NCBI GenBank assembly: GCA_933228895.1
Contig: OW121846.1
Location: 149,004,746-149,068,745 of the forward strand
From: Platycnemis pennipes
Lineage: Eukaryota > Arthropoda > Insecta > Odonata > Platycnemididae
Length of the DNA: 64,000 nt
Direction: 5' to 3'
The notes below the pieces were generated by a model. That model was not told the DNA's origin and ran no database searches. It was given only the letters and a program-made list of their open reading frames with translations. This document shows positions 49,655 to 60,700 of the stretch, in pieces. The position numbers and the translations under genes were made by a program. Numbering within the stretch: position 1 is the stretch's first letter; the number at the start of each line of letters is the position of its first letter.

Positions 49655-49935
49655 TTGGAATAGGTGGGTTATTGAATGAGGATCAAGATATTAAGGGAAC
49701 GGAAGAAGCGAAACCCGGCGCTGGCGTTAGTCAGCCTTTAACGGAAGGCTCCCGGAATGGCTCCACGGTTTAACATCGCAACCAACGGACGAAGTACTGA
49801 ACTTGAATTCCTCTCCACACGACACTCAAGGAGGGACCGGTATACCAATGAAAAATCTCTTCCACTAGCGGGATTCAAACCCGCGTCCTGCAGATGGGAG
49901 TGCTGATCTCCAAACATCACACCAACCCATTCCCC
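49655..49935 (-). mobile_element. tRNA-derived SINE
   Basis: On minus: A-box region GTTGGTGTGATGTTTGGAG, B box GGGTTTGAATCCCGC (about 49870), CGTGTGGAGAGGAATTCAAG, a core degraded to GATGTTAAACCGTGG, then CTAACGCCAGCGCCGGGTTT. Head to core is complete; the 3' tail is not clear. Confidence 0.88.
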
Positions 49936-50149
49936 ACTAGACATTTATTTTAAGAACATATTGATAGCATAAGAAGTTATAAATAGTTTTAGAGCCTCGA
50001 ACATGTTTTGACAAAAGTTATAAAACCAGGACTCATTTTTTCCCAAACCAAAACAATAAAGTAATCATCTTTAGTACGCTTATTTTTCACCCAAATTTTT
50101 TGGCCAAAAACCTCTTTCAAACAAATTACATCAAATCGGGAGAGTTGAC

Positions 50150-51760
50150 AGCGTAGGTAAACACGCGGTGGTTAGGGGGCGCGGCGCGGATGCCACTGGG
50201 AGTTGGTTGCATCACAGCTCACGGGCTATGAGAAGTACTCCGGAGAGGATGGACCAATTCCCGTCTCGCCTATGGAGCTGGACTAAGTAGTCACGTCAAC
50301 AGTTCCATGTTCCACCCCACAGGTGCACTGCCAACAGCCGCAAATATTCGCTACTCCGTGGTCGGGGCGAGGACGGCGGCGGGCCCAGCTCGGCCGCGGC
50401 CCTCCGCGCCGTTCCCCGGGAAAGGAAGTCGGCGGTCACCGCAAGGCACCGGTGAAGGAAATATTCACGAGGTAGCCCGACTGTGATCCTTGCTGAGAAA
50501 CCGACAACGTCCTTAGGATATACGGGAATACGGTGCGGCATGGCATTTTACGGTAGCCCTACAGAAGTACGGCCTCTCAACCTGTCCATGTCCTCCGCAG
50601 GGGACAGAAATCCGCGGTGATCGCTGCGGAGCGTGAACACAGGACCAGTATCACCAACACACAAACACTTTTGGGCAAGGATTACCAACCTCGTGAAAAT
50701 CTGCCATCGCCCTCCTGCTCCGCTTGTACGCTGGCCCGCACCAGCACCAGCCACCCTCCGCGAGCTCGCACCGTCACCGACAAGCACTCAAAGGTAACCG
50801 TGGGACGCACCCCCTCCGCACAGTGCATCGGCGGACGACACCAGGACTCCGTCCTAGGAGCAGTGGTGTGCACCAGGGGCCTATCTCCCAGCCCGAGACG
50901 TTGGAAACACACGCGAGCCTCTCTCTCTCTCGGTCCCGGCAAACAACTTGGGTCCAATGCTCGCGCCTCGACCGCCTGCAGACGAATGCCAGAAGCCCCG
51001 GAGAGCCGGCGGAGTGTAGCCCCCCCCCCCCTCCCGCCCCCGCTCAACCCCTTCCTCCACTCTTCCCTCAAAGCCTTCCCCCCTCGCTTCAAGACCAACC
51101 GACGGTAACCTCCCCTCCCACGGCACTCCTTCCCCACCCACATCGCTTCCTCCCCTCCCCCACCTCTTAGGAAAACAGCGCTCTTCATCCCCATCCCCGA
51201 GCCTTCAAACAATGACACCTGTTTTTATTGTGGCTGTTTTAACGCCGAGGTGAGCAAGTGTTTGGTCGCGAGCCACTGAAATTAAAATTGGTTGCCAGCC
51301 AATGGCCGTGGAGTATTGGTCCGCCCCCCCTCCTCCAATTGGGAGCATTCCTCCCCCTCGGCAACCCCTCTCGCCTCGGTACACGAGCGCAAACCATCCC
51401 TCAGCAGATCCCTCCCCATGGTCATTTTCCGCGGGGGTTCGCAAGCCTTTCAATCTGTTTGAGTAAGTTGACTAGGTCTTCGAAGGTTCCACTGCGGTGA
51501 GGAATGTTGGTGGAGAAGGAGTGTGCGGTGCCGTGTTCGGCCGATATTTGCTGTGCCGAGGAGAAGAAAGGGTTAGGCCGTATAGTGCCGCGACGCCCGC
51601 GTTCAGGTGCCGCCGACATCGGCTTCCATTCCGTGCCCCTCTATTTCGCTCTCAGTCGGCGACATCCCAGGGAGCGAGTGGCCGCAGATATGTCCTTCCG
51701 TCATCCTACATTTGCGCCCCCAGACTGCAGTGGCATGTGAAACACAATAGTGTCTCCTGT
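50150..51760. other. Largest GC-rich block of the window
   Basis: About 1.6 kb, CpG-rich, with several long overlapping frames on both strands (163 codons plus at 50617; 178 minus at 50682-51218) that read as Pro/Arg/Ser-rich sequence without domains. It holds a CCAAT cluster (51287-51342). A CpG-rich promoter with a non-coding first exon is plausible, but neither direction nor gene can be named. Confidence 0.45.
51287..51342. promoter_or_regulatory. Cluster of five CCAAT-box motifs plus GC box
   Basis: ATTGG at 51287-51291, CCAAT at 51299-51303, ATTGG at 51315-51319, CCAAT at 51335-51339 and ATTGG at 51338-51342 (the last two overlap), with CCGCCCCCCC (about 51321) between. Clustered NF-Y-type sites with a GC box are typical of animal promoters. 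Confidence 0.4.
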
Positions 51761-51807
51761 GTTCGCCTTAGTCTCCAGTAAAAGTCACACAAAGTTTGAA
51801 TCAAAAC

Positions 51808-52185
51808 GCATCATCATCATCGGTCAACAATGAGCTACGTCAAACAATTGGTTTGACGTATCTCTCCACTCTATTATCGTCAAATTGATATAATTCTCGT
51901 CATTTGCATGCTTTACTGCTTGTTCCATATATCCTATTCGTGGCCTATCTTTTCAATACTTCCCGTTCTATTTTCCCTTGACGACTTTCTTTATCAAGCC
52001 ATCTGACTAAAGATATGGCCGATTAAAGCTGTAGTTAGCTTTAGCTTTCAGCACATTTTTCCTTTCTCCCATTGTTCTTAAGACTTCTTCGTTAGTCACT
52101 CGGTCAATCCATGTCACATTTATCATTCCTCGGTGGCACTACATTTCGAATGCTTCCAGCTTTGACCTCTCTACTGCCGGTACTT
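51808..52185 (-). mobile_element. Non-LTR retrotransposon 3' fragment (LINE copy 4), antisense
   Basis: On minus it reads GAAGCATTCGAAATGTAGTG, a GACATGGATTGACCGAGTG stretch and CGGCCATATCTTTAGTCAGA, ending TTGTTGACCGATGATGATGA. Same family as the three plus-strand copies. Heavily mutated with no long open frame. Confidence 0.85.
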
Positions 52186-52189
52186 ACTA

Positions 52190-53990
52190 TTTTATGCAAT
52201 GATCTTCTGTCGCGCTCCGCCATTGCCCTGGGTCTCTGGCTAAGGAATAAGATTCATGAGTAATTCATTCTCCTTACTTTGCATTCCACTAGTTTTTAAA
52301 CAGCTCATGTGACATCACACCTTCAAATCTTAGCTTAATCATGTGCTTGAATCATTTCCCGAGGTAGGAATCGAGCCCATGACTTATGCGTTCCCAGTCC
52401 GGCGCGTAATCAACGTGAGTGGTACGCGCTATATGCAGATGAGAATCGAGAATGGAGAGCTGCGTCAAATCACTCCTAGCGTTAATAGCTAGCGATGAAA
52501 TAATGCTACATCTAGTTGATACTTTGCGAGCCACCGCAGTGGCGTGTGGCGGCGGGTGTCACGTCACCAGCCACAAGGTTAATGGGAGAGGGAATAAGGG
52601 ACAGAGGATAGGACACGGAATAGTTGACAATACTAATGTTTATATTAACGTATTTGAGTCACGATCACGTATTTCCCGCGGGAAAAATAAATTCGAAAAA
52701 TAATTACACTCAAATATCTCCCTCGATCTAGTCTGATTTGAGTATTTCGAGTAGCCTAAGTCTGGCGCCTAATCCACGAGATTCCCATCCAAGACCCTCT
52801 AAGAGATGCGTGATATTTCCTGCACGGTCAGATGCGTATGTGAAAAGAAAGGAATTCATTAAATGAAGTAGAACTGGTCGCTATAATAGAGAATGCATCA
52901 TAATTGGGCGCGCGGAAATTAGCAGTTTGAATGTTATGAAATTTGATGAATTCCAGAGTGGATTTCTTCTTCCATTGGCTGCTGAGACGGGGTTCCACCT
53001 GTGCGCCGCACATCCCGTCCTCTTCCCACCCCTCGTGCCCAACAGACGCCGGCCAATCGACGCCAGGCGTCGCAAAACCCCCGTCCCTCGGCGGCAACCC
53101 GGGCACCCAGGCGGGAATTGGTGAAGGGACAGTCCAATGTAGCCGCACCCCGATGAATGAGGAAGTATTTCCACAGTTACTCGTTAGGTTTAACGCTGCC
53201 GGGTCGATTGAAAGAAACAGATGGTGTAGAACGGGTGCTGAAATAAAGAGAGACAATCGAAGAAGAAATAAAAAACGCTCACCAGTTTCTACAGGGAATT
53301 GAAGTGATCTGTGAATAGACCCTCATTGACCGATAGAATATCACTTACCTAATCTAATTGAACAGGACTTGAATGTTTAGCGTCATTTCTCGTCGTGAAA
53401 TTGATAGATAATGGACCTCTTATTGGCTCTCGTGGACCGTGTGCATAGCTCTGCAAGCTGGAAACAAGGGAACCTGTATGGTTGATGTAGGAATTGGATT
53501 TAAACATTCTCAAAAGTGACCTAAACATACTGTTTGCTCACGGCTTTCGATTTAGTCGTCCTCGTTGAAATTACGATACTTTTTCCTTACGATAAATCCG
53601 CATTAAAAACTCTGTCCGGCAGTATGTTACATCTGCTTTGATCGCTACAATTATTATAATTGGACCAGGAAAGTATTTTAATACTTTAATTATAACCTTA
53701 AAATTGATATCCTGCCGGGCTGTTTAAGCCTTCGGGTATCATAGGGTTCCAAGATATTCAATAAGGATTGATACTTTGAGAACCTTCTTTTTTACTTATT
53801 TATGCACTTGTTCTTTGGCTATGAAATTGAGATTGAAGCCAGTCACGTAGGACTAAAAAGAAAATTGTATTGTACCCTAGATTTAAAGGGAAAGTTGTCA
53901 AAGCGTGCCTTCAAAATATTTTTCAACGATTTAGTAAAATAGCTGTATTTCTTCTACAAAATGTTTGTCCGCGCACAATTTTTTCATAAT
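52190..53990. other. Spacer with a weak tRNA-like head and a small GC block
   Basis: A minus-strand B-box-like GGGCTCGATTCCTACCTCGG lies at about 52361-52380. A GC-rich 52970-53130 part gives overlapping frames up to 142 codons (minus, 52828-53256) with no domain. Confidence 0.35.
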
Positions 53991-53995
53991 TTTTT

Positions 53996-54260
53996 TATGC
54001 AACATTGCTGGCGGCGGCTGGAATATCCGCAAACACGGATCGAACAGAAAGAGGGTGGAGAGGTGTGTGATGTGACGTGAGGCAAACGGCTTGCGTTTTC
54101 GGTTGACGACGCAATGAGCGGCTTACGGCATAGCGGTTGACAGGGCACGTGCGTGAATTACCCCGTCCTGGGTTTGGCAGCGCTGTGTGAGCTAGTTTCG
54201 GCGTACATCGGCACGCTCTCGTTAAGAATGGGGTTCCCAAGTCCGGGCAAAAACCTGCCT
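53996..54260. other. GC-rich block
   Basis: A 265-bp CpG-rich stretch with a 114-codon minus frame (53995-54339), motif-free. Sharp borders with the AT-rich surroundings. Confidence 0.35.
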
Positions 54261-55595
54261 GCCACGTTGATTCGAGCGAAAGAAATAAGTACTCGGTTTT
54301 TTCAATGAGTAAAGACCCGCAAACGAAGGAATTCATCAAGCCTTGTTTCAGTATGATTAATCACTTTCATAAAGTTACGCCAAAAAGCACCAAAACTTTT
54401 TAATTGTATTAATGACAAAAGGAACGTAGCAATTTTTCAGTAGCTAAGTATTTACTATTCTCTCCTCGTCATACAGGTGTCCTTGATTTTGACCTTAACG
54501 TTGGAACATTTTCGATAAGTTGTGGTGAATAATAATGTTAAAATGTTGCATTGAGTATTTTTCTCATCACACATTTGCTGCTATCATTCACATTTATTCA
54601 TTTTTTGAAACTTATTCGATCTTGAGGGTATTATTGAGTAATAATGTCACATATGGTAATACGTTAGCATGTTAGATTCTACGGTGATGTTATGCAATAG
54701 GTCGAAGCTTAGAATGCCTAGCCCAGGAGAAAGTAGTTTCTCGGAATTTCTATATACTTAATGTTTCCGTCGAGAACAGAATAGGACGATAAAAATTAAA
54801 GCAGCATCAATCTGGCGATCCCGATGGTGTGCTGCACAGGGTAGTGGTTACTTGTCCCGAGGTACGCCCTTGGATTGCCTTCGTTTCATAGAACACCAGG
54901 CCAAAAATTACCGTCTTGATGAGAGCATTCAAAGTTCATCACTTTGTCTATCGCATTGGTTGTCAAAACTCTTGGTGTATCCTCCTTTCCTTACAAAGAG
55001 AATTCAATGAATATTTTTAGTTGATTGATCTTCAAGAAAATCATTACGTTTTCGTACAGTTATGAATGCTATGCATGAAAATTTATTTCATGAGGAGGCT
55101 ACCCATAAGTGCCCCTTTTTCTATGAGGATTTTTGGGAAATTGAAGCAGTATTCTTATTTATCATGTACACAATTATCTCTGGGGAAATATTTGCCATGA
55201 AGTTCATGAATTTCATGAATTAGTATTCCCGTTTAATGACCTGCGTTAAATACCGATTCGGGCCTGCCTTCGCGGAAACAAGCCGTAATGAAAAACAAAT
55301 ATCAAAAACTATGACAGGACAGTAAAAAAGTCTCCACAAACGCTAAATATTTGATTGTTCATTCATGATCTGATCGCGCTCACTGCTTACCTAAGGGAAA
55401 AATGCATACTTCTATCAATTGCTTTTCAGACCGGTAGATCCACGTGTTTTATAGGTAAACTTATCATGGATAATCTCATGGTGTTAATCATTTGGAGGAA
55501 TATTTTTGCGATACTAGAAAATTTGGGAAATTAATAATACCATCTAATCTCTGAAAATCTCCCTCTAGTCTCCCAACCCCCACCCCTTCCCTCGA
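54261..55595. other. AT-rich spacer, no feature seen
   Basis: No repeat matched. A B-box-poor, tRNA-like stretch near 54830 was judged too weak. Confidence 0.4.
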
Positions 55596-55599
55596 CACT

Positions 55600-56260
55600 G
55601 GCATGACTGGATTAATTACCGACGCAATCCGTGGGAAGGGTCGGAAATCACGGACTTCACCCCTCATACGTCACACCTCAAGCGTTCGCGGGGGAGGAGG
55701 AAGTGATCCTCCCCCCTTCCAACCCCCGGACGCCGGAAGTGTGCGCTGTGCTCGGTGCCACTGCCTCCGGAAGTCGCAATCGGGGGGGGGGGGGGGGGGG
55801 GGGGGGAGGGGGGGGGGGGGTCCAGTCTCTCTGGGAAATAACGGCGGCGTCGGCCCTCCGTCACCGAGCGCGCATGTCACGGCTTAGCAGTCCGCGTCAA
55901 CCAGAACACCGTGCTATTCCAGCGACTCCCTCTTATTCCTCCGCCGCATTGCGGCCCCTCCACATCTGACCTCGCTTCACCCCGCCTGCGAGCTTGGCAG
56001 GGGAGGATGCAAAGCGGTGGCTCCTTCTACCCTCGCGACCGAAAAACAATGAAGGTTGGGGCGCGCGGCAGTTGGGCGTGACGTAACGGCGTCGTCCGCC
56101 GGCGAGGGTAACGCTGCTGACAGCATTCGCGGTGCTCTCCAGGGAAGAATGGATTTGTTTGGAGCAAAGGAGAGGTTGGGGAGGCAGTCATGTCAATCGG
56201 GAGCGACTGCTTTGAGGAGTTGTATCGAAAGGAATCCCAAGAGTCCATGAGAAGGAGATA
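55600..56260. other. GC-rich block with 39-bp G tract
   Basis: CpG-rich block centred on a run of 25 G, one A and 13 G (55782-55820). Frames across it encode poly-Gly/poly-Pro artefacts. The exact G count may be a sequencing approximation. Confidence 0.6.
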
Positions 56261-56344
56261 TCTCTTCTGAGTGAGATCTTCTCGGGTCTTCATCCAGATG
56301 AGACTCTCCATCTTCAGGGCAATGAGATCATTGCCCTAGAGATG

Positions 56345-56560
56345 TAAGTGGCGTGAGAGCCGGCCTTATCTCCACGAGGCCCGGATTTGAATTGCAGTTA
56401 CGGCAGAGATTTTTCTTGCGGAGAGCCCTTCAAGACCGGTACACCGTCTGTCGTATGGGCCGTTAAACCGCTGACACTTTGGTGCCTTTCGTTAAGAGGA
56501 GGTTACCGCAAACGCCAGGCAGAGCTCCTCCGTCCCTCGATAATTCCCAAATTCACCCAA
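56345..56560 (+). mobile_element. tRNA-derived SINE
   Basis: B box GGATTTGAATTGCAG (about 56382), TTGCGGAGAGCCCTTCAAG, a core degraded to GGGCCGTTAAACCGC (about 56458), then GGTGCCTTTCGTTAAGAGGA. Typical SINE-A order. Confidence 0.85.
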
Positions 56561-56714
56561 ATCCCCGTCTTTCATAAATTTCATAAAAGGACCTTAGCTG
56601 TCAGTCACCTCCTCCAAGTTATAGTGTGACATTGTTTTTCTTTAAGTAGGTACTCCAATCGCCTTAATCGCTCCGTCTCTCCCATTTTCTTAATTTTGGG
56701 ATAAAAATATTATC

Positions 56715-56800
56715 CATGCCGTGCACGGAAATCGAACCCTCGACCCTGGGGTTGCCAGGCCAGTATGTTCCCGGCCTGGATACCGTGACCTCCCCGAATA
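56715..56800 (-). mobile_element. tRNA-derived SINE head
   Basis: On minus, GGTCACGGTATCCAGGCCGG, ACTGGCCTGGCAACCCC and B box GGGTTCGATTTCCG follow at tRNA spacing. It faces the plus-strand SINE at 56345 but has no core of its own. Confidence 0.55.
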
Positions 56801-57410
56801 GTTGGTTACTTGTAGTATTATTTAATATGCTTCAATTAATGAACTTAACATTAATTGTCAGTCTTCCGAACGCATAGTGGGAAAGGCTCCAACTCCTGAG
56901 CATACGACCTGCGGAACAGAAGAGTGTCTTCTCTGGGGGCCATAACTTCCTGGTCAGCCGCTGGCGGAATCGGGAAAGAAAGTGTCCCCTTCGTTGCATT
57001 CACACACCGATTGGCACGAGACCCGACCATATATGTCTATGGTTAGAAATCCATGATTTTTCCCAATAGAAACTCCTCGATCTTTTTCCAAAAGAGGATA
57101 TTTTTCAAACCGCAGAAATAATATGCTTGTTTTATGTGTTCATAATGTTTCTGCAAAGCAAGTTTCTCTCCTGGTGATAGGGAATTTCTTACTACTTTCT
57201 GTTTCAAAGTCATATTTTATTGTTTTTCTGCAGAGCCCTTCAAATTCTGTCATATAGGCAAAGTGACAACGCAGTTGTACTTCAATAGTACAGTCTTTAC
57301 GGTCGCCAAGAATATTTTTACTTTTAAGCGAATCTAATGTTTGTTTAATGAAAATTATTTCCGTCTATCTTTGGCGGAAGTAAAATTTAGGTTATTTATC
57401 AAGAAGATTA

Positions 57411-57465
57411 TTTTTCGATTCGTTGGGCTTTTTCCGTATCTATGCATGCGTCCATTTGACTTCAA
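57411..57465. repeat. 55-bp direct repeat, copy 1
   Basis: Matches 59069-59123 with a single difference (GATTCGTTGGG versus GATTGGTTGGG); includes CCGTATCTATGCATGCGTCC. Confidence 0.92.
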
Positions 57466-57739
57466 TTAGAAGACTAGGAGGACTTATGAATTTCAGAAAT
57501 ACGTTGATGTAGGTACCTACTTAACAGAAAGATTTTTCATCGCACTGATTGGTCAAACATGTAAAAGTTGATATTTGTATTGCATCAACTAGAGTGCAAA
57601 ATCAATACATTATAATTATTTCACCCGTCCCACCGTCTTCATCAAGGGCGTGTGGCAGGTGTTGTGACACTGGCACAGTGCAGTTTAGCATTTTTTTCAT
57701 AAAAAGTAGAATATTGCTGTCATACATGTACCGGATATC

Positions 57740-58080
57740 GGGTAGGTGTGTGACTACAGTACTGGCTTTCCATTCCAAGGGCCTGGGTTCGAATATCGTC
57801 TATGGCTGATATTTTTCATTCGTGCACCGTTCTTTCTCGAGTGCCGTAAAAGGGAAGCGGCTTCGAGTGCGGTATCCCGTTGTCGGATGGGGCGTTGAAC
57901 TGTGAACCCATCTCTATGCGGACACCATATTTTTCTCCACCCTTTATCCGTTCCCTACGTAGCTTACTTCGCACCCAACCTATCTTGCCACTGACCTCCA
58001 CTCTCGGTTGCATTTCACTCATAAATACCACTACCAGCCCATTGAACTTGCCCCATATTTTATCTCGAAACGTCCAACTT
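57740..58080 (+). mobile_element. tRNA-derived SINE
   Basis: A-box-like region, then GGGTTCGAATATCG (about 57785) as B box, CGAGTGCCGTAAAAGG, and a degenerate core GGATGGGGCGTTGAAC (about 57886). The sequence after about 57910 is C/T-rich and less like the family. Confidence 0.7.
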
Positions 58081-58224
58081 CGATGGAATGATCCTCCATA
58101 AATAGCAAATTGAAGGGAGTGGGTCTTCTGGAGCCCCCCTGCCACTAAGATCCCTTTCTATCCATGGTTCCAATCCACATTTTACCTTCCCGCCTCATGC
58201 AGACAGGGGGGACAGCGGTAAAGG

Positions 58225-58276
58225 CATAGAGGAGGGTCACCCATCCGGACCAGACGCTGCTTAACATGGGTGATAT
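58225..58276 (-). pseudogene. 5S rRNA-like fragment
   Basis: On minus, GTTAAGCAGCGTCTGG followed by CCGGATGGGTGACCCTCC reproduces two signature parts of eukaryotic 5S rRNA (GTTAAGCAGCGTC and GGATGGGTGACC, the latter including the C box). About ten bases normally between them are missing. It is too short for a 5S gene; a 5S-derived SINE piece or pseudogene is likely. Confidence 0.5.
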
Positions 58277-58279
58277 GAC

Positions 58280-60180
58280 AGGAACTGGTGTTTCAACGTG
58301 ACTAGGCCCTTGCTTATTTCTTCAAAGATTTCTTGCGACCACTTCCATGCAATTGCCTTGTCGAAATCCACATCCACAAAGCTTCCTTCCATACTTCCCT
58401 TAGTACGCCTCCGGTATGGTGACACCATTGCTCATCGCGGAATTGTGACCCAAACACTTCCATCCGCTCCGCTCCGGAGTTGATGCACGAGGCATTGTCG
58501 TCGGCACAGCGAGCAGAGGAGGAGGTTTTCACCGAAGATGGCCCCGAGGCAGGGAGAGCGGCATTCCTGCGAACCCAACTTTTATAGAAGAGATACCTAC
58601 CGTGCCCACATCTATTCCGCGGGTGGCGAGGCCGCTTGTCACACGGATGGGGACCGTTGGGGTCGTATCAGAAATGATACGGCCCCATAACTTTCAGCGC
58701 GGGCGCTGGAAATCGAGTATTATTGTAATGCGCGGAGCACGAACCTCACGGGACAATGGGATGCAGCTCGAAAGTACGAAAGTATATGTCGGGTCTCGTT
58801 ATGCGGCAGCTCGTTCGGCGGCAGTGACGAAAGGAGGAAGTGTTGAAAAGTGCAGATGAAGACCGGGAGCTTTTACTTTTTGTGACTGTCACTCGTGCAG
58901 CGAGGGAGGGAGGGGACTGGAATCCATGTGATACTCGAATGTATTCTATCCATGTGAAGCTCCCTCAATACCGACACGATGGTAAAAAAAATAATTCTAA
59001 ATGACTGCTGTACGTGTATATCCTAGAACACCAGTCAGAAAGCTTAATTTTTCAATACTATTTATCTCTTTTTCGATTGGTTGGGCTTTTTCCGTATCTA
59101 TGCATGCGTCCATTTGACTTCAACCATACGAGCGATTTATGACCTCTGTTTAAATATTTTGGCAGAGTGTGAGGCACAATCAATACGCCCTTACCTATTT
59201 AACACCGTCGAGCATTTGAAATAAAAAAAAAATAAATCCCAACATTGTAGTGTAAAGCCGTTGCTTTTTCAGTATGAATTATATATGGCTTGGCGTGTGG
59301 ATCACATATTACCATCATTAGATGCTTCATCAGTAAAAAATATAGCATGTATTTGTGCCGGGAAAAACAAGGTTAATCAGCAAATTATGAAGCATAATTA
59401 CTTTACGAATTATTATTCACTCCCTTCGAATATACTGGAGTTTAAGTTACGTGTCATACTATCCAATACATCTTCATTAGTTCTTCTGAGAAAATCGATG
59501 CACTGAATTTAAAGCCTCAGAGATGCTTCTCCATGGACCACCGAAATCACATACCTGCGAGGGATCACGTCCGTTCCGCGCACTTAAACTACTTATTTGC
59601 TCTAGAAGTTTGAGCATAGCCGTTCTTAAGACAACTTCCTCGCACAACGCGAACGTAGCGCAGATTCTTTCTGGATGTCATTCTATTCCTATCTCGAGGC
59701 GTGCAGTGTATGACGGGACGCCTGCCCCGGGCCCCGCCACTCTCCTCCTTCAGCCCGGGGCGTAGGCCACCCGGGCCCGGCACTGCCAACTCGTTTAGGG
59801 CTAGCTCTTCATTAGGCGAAAGCAGAAAAAGTCACCGCTTCCCTCCGGGACATGCCGTACTCCAACGCACTGCTCCCCCTTAGCTGAGTAGAGGGGGCGG
59901 GAGTAAAAAACCTCATTGTCATGAACCGGGATACTAGATTAATAACACTCCTTGGTCATGAAAATCGGACTGTTTACACAGAGCCGCCTCCCCCTCCCAC
60001 TTCCCCATGCATATACCTACGTCCCGATTGGCGCGTATTAAAACATGAGCATTACCCATAGAGATTGGTGGCTGTATTTGCAAACAATGGGGGATCCATC
60101 CAACGGGGTTGATGTTGGATGGATAACTTCCTGCACACTTGACGGAGGAAATTGTCCCGAGCAATTTTCAAACGAGTAAT
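58280..60180. other. Spacer with GC-rich parts (58400-58870, 59690-59890)
   Basis: Open frames to 85 codons, motif-free. Contains copy 2 of the 55-bp repeat. No gene recognised. Confidence 0.35.
59069..59123. repeat. 55-bp direct repeat, copy 2
   Basis: Partner of 57411-57465, 1.66 kb away, 54 of 55 bases identical by eye. Confidence 0.92.
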
Positions 60181-60189
60181 TTGATGGGA

Positions 60190-60700
60190 ATGGTGGGGGG
60201 GGGGCGCAATAGGGCGGGGATCCATTTAGGCATTGCAGAGGCCATTGTGCCCCCCCCCCCCACTTTAAACTCCAGCCTACGTCTCCGCAACCCATTCCCC
60301 TTACCCCTCCATTCCCACATCCTTCCCACGTTAGGTTTCCCTTCCTCCCGTCCCCACCTCATCATCCGGGGTCCTTCCATTCCCTGCTTTGTTTCCTTGC
60401 CACTTTTTCAAGAGCGGTGCGGGATGGGGAGGGCGGGATTAGGTGAGCGAATTTCCCGAGAGCGTTCTCTCACGGCATTGGCTCCGGAGGGCGCCTCAAT
60501 CGGCTACGGATGGTCAAATTGAGTGGTGGAATAGGGCAGAGTGCATTGATGCGAGGTGCACGCATCGATCAACAGGGCGAGGGGCAAGGAGTGGACTCAA
60601 CTGTTTCCGGCGTGTTCCGCCAGTGCCGGGCGATGCGTAGCGGGACGTGGGGAAAACATTCCGGTTTCTTCGTCAGCGTTCGCTTTCTCCGAATGCATCT
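60190..60700. other. GC-rich block
   Basis: Has a short G run (about 60196) and a C run (about 60250). Frames up to 140 codons (60510-60932 plus) begin in it; none shows a domain. Confidence 0.35.

Noticed and set aside
50617..51218. 163- and 178-codon overlapping frames
   Set aside because: Opposite-strand frames in the same GC-rich block with no motif; composition explains them.
58225..58276. Working 5S rRNA gene
   Set aside because: Only about 50 bases match, with an internal deletion and no 5' half.
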